This document shows, piece by piece, positions 60,209-64,000 of a stretch of 64,000 nt of DNA. The stretch's first letter is position 1. Each line of letters begins with the position of its first letter. Below the pieces are notes generated by a model. That model worked only from the letters and a program-made list of their open reading frames with translations. It had not been told where the DNA came from and searched no databases. A program made the position numbers and the translations under genes. Origin of the DNA: Ramazzottius varieornatus. Lineage: Eukaryota > Tardigrada > Eutardigrada > Parachela > Ramazzottiidae. Where the stretch lies: positions 502,824 through 566,823 of the forward strand of contig BDGG01000012.1 of assembly GCA_001949185.1 (NCBI GenBank), in the 5' to 3' direction.

Positions 60209-61187
60209 ATGTCAGCTGGGAGTCAGCTAAACTGTTTTCAGGCTGCGACATGCGGAGTAAATACCGACTCCAACGATGACCTGGCAAACATGGAGGACCT
60301 GAAATCTACGGATGGAAGACCCGCGCTTACAGCAAACGATTACCTCACAGATGAAGAATTTGCCCTTCCTGTCATCTGCGCAAAGCTGAATTTGGATGCC
60401 GGGTTACTGCCAAAGATCTTTCCTATCCAGCTTACGGAGCGCCAGAAGCACATCCTGGCCGTCACTTTTGCGTCACTGCGGCAAAACATTGCGGAAATCG
60501 GAGTGGTTGTCTTTATGAGGTACTGACCGGAAGTGATTGACTAATGGCTTCGTCTTTCACCCTTGCGACTACCGTAATCAGGATGCCACCCTATTTTTCC
60601 TATTCGCAGAGTCTTCGAAGCTTATCCTTACGCCCAGCAGATCTTTGACTTGCTGAAGAATATCAGTCAAGACAACCTCGTTCACAGTCAAGCGCTTAAG
60701 TCACACGCCTTCCGTGTCGTCGGGTTCGTCGAGAAATGCATAGCTCGTCTTCATCGACCTGACAAACTGGATGCTATCTTGACCAATCTCGGCCAGAAAC
60801 ACCGCCAATGGAAAGTTCCACCAGGATACATTGACGTAAGAGACCATGATACAGGAGCTCGGCAAGCAAACCAGGCAGAATTGTTTTACCCCATGGCGCA
60901 CCGTTACAGCCTAAAAACTGAAGGAATGCGCCACTGGGAAAACGATCTTGTAGAGTTTTATTGTCGAAGTCTCGTATCTTGAAAATTCGAACGTGTGATA
61001 GCTAAAAGGTTGAGTTTCCGTTGTCCTCCAGTTATTAGGTCTCCAGTTCGTGGCTGCGATGAAGTCCTGTCTGGATCAGCAGTGGAACGCGGAAACGGAA
61101 GAAGCATGGATAGCGATGTTTGGTTTCATCACTTATCATATGAAAGAAGCCATGAAGATGGATGAGCAATCACCGCTTCCGCTCTAG
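60209..61187 (+). CDS. globin (neuroglobin / globin X-like)
   Basis: Exons 60209-60519, 60610-60835, 61032-61187; 693 nt, 230 aa. An acidic 70-residue leader precedes the globin fold. A-B helices: LTERQKHILAVTFASLRQNI then AEIGVVVFMRVF. E helix SHAFRVVGFVEKCIARLHR gives a distal His, F helix ILTNLGQKHRQWKVP the proximal His, and G-H helices LLGLQFVAAMKSCLDQQW and AWIAMFGFITYHMKEAM. Introns are phase 2 after the B helix and phase 0 before the G helix, fitting the ancestral B12.2 and G7.0 positions. It resembles the partial globin at the left edge; both carry the GTGGCGCAC palindrome in an intron. Role (oxygen or redox sensing) is not determined. The start could lie further in, at ATG 60290. 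Confidence 0.9.
60891..60936. repeat. GTGGCGCAC palindrome in globin intron 2
   Basis: CCATGGCGCACCGTTACAGCC...GAAGGAATGCGCCACTGG; left outer arm GGAGCTCGGCAAGCAAACC. Confidence 0.75.
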
Positions 61188-61745
61188 CTAGGATATACGC
61201 CCCACTACTCCAGTTCACTGTGCAGTTTCAACTGCGCTTGCGGCATTTCCTTTTCCCAAATGCAACTTTATTACATAGCCCATTGTGACGGAATATTCCC
61301 TGGAGGATACAGTAATCAAGCGCTTGTATAGATATGTATATAGCTTCTGCTAATCGACAAAACCAACATCCAGAATGCTCACAAGGGTATTTCGTTTATA
61401 CCCATAAGCAAGACATTAGTAAAAAGCGAAACTATCGAGGGAGCCTTCAGACCATATCATACGCTGATCGCGATATCAATGACTGTACGACGATAGCTAT
61501 GGCTCTTAGCCTCGACAAACCATGGGGATGAAATGTGGCATTGGTTCTACAGCGAACGACGCACCTCGGGACTTTTTGTGGCTCCAGGAAGCGGTCACTG
61601 GCATTTCTTCCCAATGGTTCGTCGAGAGCTAAGAGCCTTCGCTATCGTCGTATAAGCATTGTTATCCCGATCGGCGTAGACGTGGCCCGAAGGTTCTCTT
61701 CTATAGAAAAATCCGGCGTTCGTCCAGGAGATTTCGCCAAGGACC
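61188..61745. other. convergent intergenic globin / ATIC with long foldback
   Basis: 558 bp between facing stop codons. About half is the foldback at 61433-61705. No exon. Confidence 0.45.
61433..61705. repeat. long foldback (arms about 115 nt)
   Basis: Left arm CTATCGAGGGAGCCTTC... through GCTGATCGCGATATCAATGA and TACGACGATAGC to CCATGGGGATGAAATG pairs with the right arm 61593-61705, which reads back ...CATTTCTTCCCAATGG..., GCTATCGTCGTA, CCCGATCGGCG and GAAGGTTCTCTTCTATAG. Identity is roughly 75-80% and the unpaired centre is about 50 nt. Confidence 0.75.
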
Positions 61746-64000
61746 TTAGTGATGGAAGAGTCGAACTCCGGTATGCGCTAGAACCATACCGTGCTCATTC
61801 GCAGCTTCCACGACGGCCTCGTCGTGGGTCGATCCCCCGGGACTGGCGATGAACTTAACTCCACTCTGAAACACAAAGGGGGTCAAATGAGTTTTAAGGC
61901 GTAGACCCACCTGAAAGTGCTATTTTCCAGAACACGCGTTTAAATGATAGCCGATCTCTTCTGGCCACTTTCCTTGAAAGGCAATGTACCTGGTACTTGC
62001 GCGGAACAACATGTAATCTTTTGAGAAGATGCCGAAAGTTTTTTGTTACTCTCACTTTATGCGGCCGATGCCGGAAATGCAGTAAATTCGGAAAATGCAG
62101 TAATTTGGAAATGCAATAATTTTGGAAATTCGGGATTGATGTTTCTTTAGCGCCTCGACCAATAGCACCTAGAAGGGACTACAAGAGTGAAAGCTAATTT
62201 CTATCAAAGATGGAAACGCGTTGGAGAAAACAGAAAAGTTTTCAAAAAACCGGCTGGTCATCCGGTGGCGAGAACCTTAATTTACCGCGTTTCAGTTGCG
62301 CACTGTAGCTTTCTAGGAATCAAAACATTTTTCTCGAGTCTTGAAAGCTGTCCGACTGGACTTCCTCCAGACTAGTTATCGGTCCGTGATAGTCTAGATG
62401 AGGCCCCCCAGATTCTCTGCACACCAAGGTCGTGGAGCACTCCAAAAGCCTTCTCCATTTACTTCAAAAATGTTTTTCAACGAATGGAATTCCAGCCTAG
62501 GCGCGAATTTTTCAGTATTGCCCATAGGTTACTCTAACTTTAGGCAAAAAGTTGCAAAGATCAAATGACCACAAAATTTCTGGCGAACGCAGCAAGAGGT
62601 CCAAATTCGTTCGCGGGGGCGCGCAAAATTGACGTCCAAATGACGTAACCCCAGATATCCGGTTGAGGGTACGGTTTTTTCGACCTCACATATGATGCAA
62701 CCCGCGAACGTTTTGAACCTATAAACGCAGCTTTAATTAAAACTTATTGAACCCCCTTATCCTCTATGCTATCGGAAAGACTATCAGAGAGACTAATCTC
62801 TGCTTCTATGTATCATTCGAACGAGATAGATCGATGTAAATGAACGGCATCAAGAAACCAAGAAAGGCGACTTACTGCGAATGCGCGGTCGACACTATCG
62901 CGGAAGGGAAAGAACGCGTCGGAACTCAGAGCAACGTTGTCCAGTTTGGCGATCCATTGAGCTCGTTCCTCCTGTGACATGAGAGACTGGGTTAATTAGA
63001 AAGTAGTTGGAGGCTAGTCCTAGGTATCCGTGCGTACCTGAGTGAGAGGTTTGGGGACTTCTTCGAAGTAGGACTCGAACTGTTGAGTGGGCATATCTTG
63101 TCCGACCACGTCCAGGATGAAAGCGTCAATAGCATTGGCAACCTCAGCCCGCTTGACGCCCTTCTTGAACTTGAACCCAAGGATGGCTGGGTGGAGCCTT
63201 AACCACCAGCTTTCGGCTTTGGCCGCGGCGATGCGAACGCAATGGATACGAGACTGTTGTCCAGCACCGATACCCACCACTTGACCATCTTTGGCCAAGC
63301 AGACCGAGTTGGACTGGGTGTACTTCACGGCGACGGTCGCCACCATTATGTCCCGAAGACCCTCCTCGGTAAACTACAGAGATAACCCGTATGCGTGAAG
63401 GACTTACCGCCGATGAACGATGTTCAGACAATACTCACCTGTTTATTCTTTGAAACCAAATTGTCGAACATTTTCTTCGAGATGACGGCATCATTGCGCT
63501 TCTGCTGCAAGTTTACTCCGAAGATGGTCTTGGTTTCTATTTCGACTGGCTCGTAGTTGGGATCTATCTGCAGAGTAGAAAGAACTTAGTTGAAACTGTA
63601 ATAATACAGTAGTATGAGCGCGTCTGCAAATCAGGCTCGAACTTTGAACATCGCAGTTCTATGAAGTGGCGGACGCTTTCAGTTAACATCGTAGCAAAAG
63701 TGCGCCACTTGAGACAACAGTCACGATGAAGCTATTTACCGACGTCCCTATGATTCTCGAGACTCGAGTCTTTTCCTGTCACAGTTCAGCGAAGACAAAT
63801 ATCGATTACCTTGAGCATGCAATAGGAACCGCTCTTCTTTTTCTTCAGAAGGGCTTCAGCCTCTTTAGAGTAGCCTGGTGCGATGATGCCGTCTGAGACC
63901 TCGCGAGAGATGATGTGGGCGGTGATTTCGTCGCAAGGGTCGGACAAGGCTATGAAGTCTCCGAAGGATGACATTCGATCTGCTCCTCGAGCTCGCGCAT
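61746..64000 (-). CDS. ATIC: ATIC (AICAR transformylase / IMP cyclohydrolase), C-terminal part
   Basis: Partial: exons 64000-63810 (enters from the right edge, frame offset 2), 63567-63439, 63373-63038, 62971-62876, 61865-61746. About 290 residues of the roughly 590-aa bifunctional purine enzyme, all from the AICAR formyltransferase domain. Strings: [100 protein letters not shown] (formyl-folate/AICAR site), [14 protein letters not shown] and the invariant end VRLFHH. The intron before the last exon (62875-61866) is 1 kb, much longer than the others. A 17-bp tandem repeat lies in it, and a GTGGCGCAC palindrome in the intron at 63809-63568. Confidence 0.95.
62073..62130. repeat. short tandem repeat in ATIC intron
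   Basis: About 3.4 copies of a 17-bp unit GGAAATGCAGTAAATTC with small changes (GGAAAATGCAGTAATTT, GGAAATGCAATAATTTT, GGAAATTC). Confidence 0.7.
63663..63710. repeat. GTGGCGCAC palindrome in ATIC intron
   Basis: GAAGTGGCGGACGCTTTCAG...GCAAAAGTGCGCCACTTG. Confidence 0.75.

Noticed and set aside
61535-61852. 105-aa plus-strand ORF
   Set aside because: Composed of one arm of the foldback plus antisense of the last ATIC exon.

Overview
The window is nuclear DNA of an animal. Every recognised gene is split by short spliceosomal introns (mostly 50-250 nt). Genes lie a few hundred bases apart on both strands, often head to head. The gene set is animal-type: SANBR, THADA, TMF1, NOSIP, PIGO, MATH-BTB, Yippee, PKI, TRAP-type acid phosphatase and two globins. 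The compact layout with moderate GC would fit a sponge or another non-bilaterian invertebrate, but the sequence alone does not fix the phylum. I rebuilt exon chains by eye from GT..AG sites and reading phase. For almost all genes the summed exon length is a whole number of codons and the protein has the expected family length.

Layout. 1-0.3 kb: first exon of a globin (-). 0.8-2.7: PAPS transporter SLC35B2 (-). 3.6-4.9: triosephosphate isomerase (+). 5.9-8.7: Yippee-like (-). 10.8-15.6: SANBR-like (-). 16.5-17.2: small ubiquitin-fold protein (+). 17.9-19.3: purple acid phosphatase (-). 19.7-22.9: mitochondrial intermediate peptidase (+). 23.0-23.8: a DNA element with terminal inverted repeats. 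24.0-25.6: MATH-BTB/SPOP-like (-). 26.0-27.7: secreted, probably six-hairpin protein of unknown function (+). 27.95-29.1: ciliary CIMIP2/FAM166-like protein (+). 29.2-32.8: PIGO (-). 33.5-34.1: MRPL42 (+). 34.4-37.3: tandem pair of ABHD11 hydrolases (-). 37.8-39.4: an unresolved spliced locus (+). 40.7-41.9: PKI-type inhibitor of protein kinase A (+). 42.4-42.8: two palindromic elements. 43.0-44.3: EIF3J (+). 44.9-45.6: intronless TRAPPC4 (+). 45.9-47.0: NOSIP (-). 47.3-51.9: TMF1 golgin (-). 52.5-59.2: THADA (+). 60.2-61.2: complete globin (+). 61.7-64.0: C-terminal half of ATIC (-), running off the right edge.

The genes are unrelated housekeeping functions (glycolysis, purine synthesis, GPI anchors, Golgi tethering, mitochondrial protein maturation, translation) plus some regulatory ones; there is no operon or pathway cluster. 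The shared features are non-coding. A palindromic repeat with a GTGGCGCAC...GTGCGCCAC core occurs about 23 times, and every copy I found is inside an intron. An ETS-type motif, ACCGGAAGT, is many times commoner than chance, often just upstream of or inside first exons. Four further long foldback sequences are present; two of them touch a splice donor. These intron-confined palindromes are the best candidates for something undescribed. I found no CRISPR array, no bacterial-type gene cluster and no virus-derived gene.
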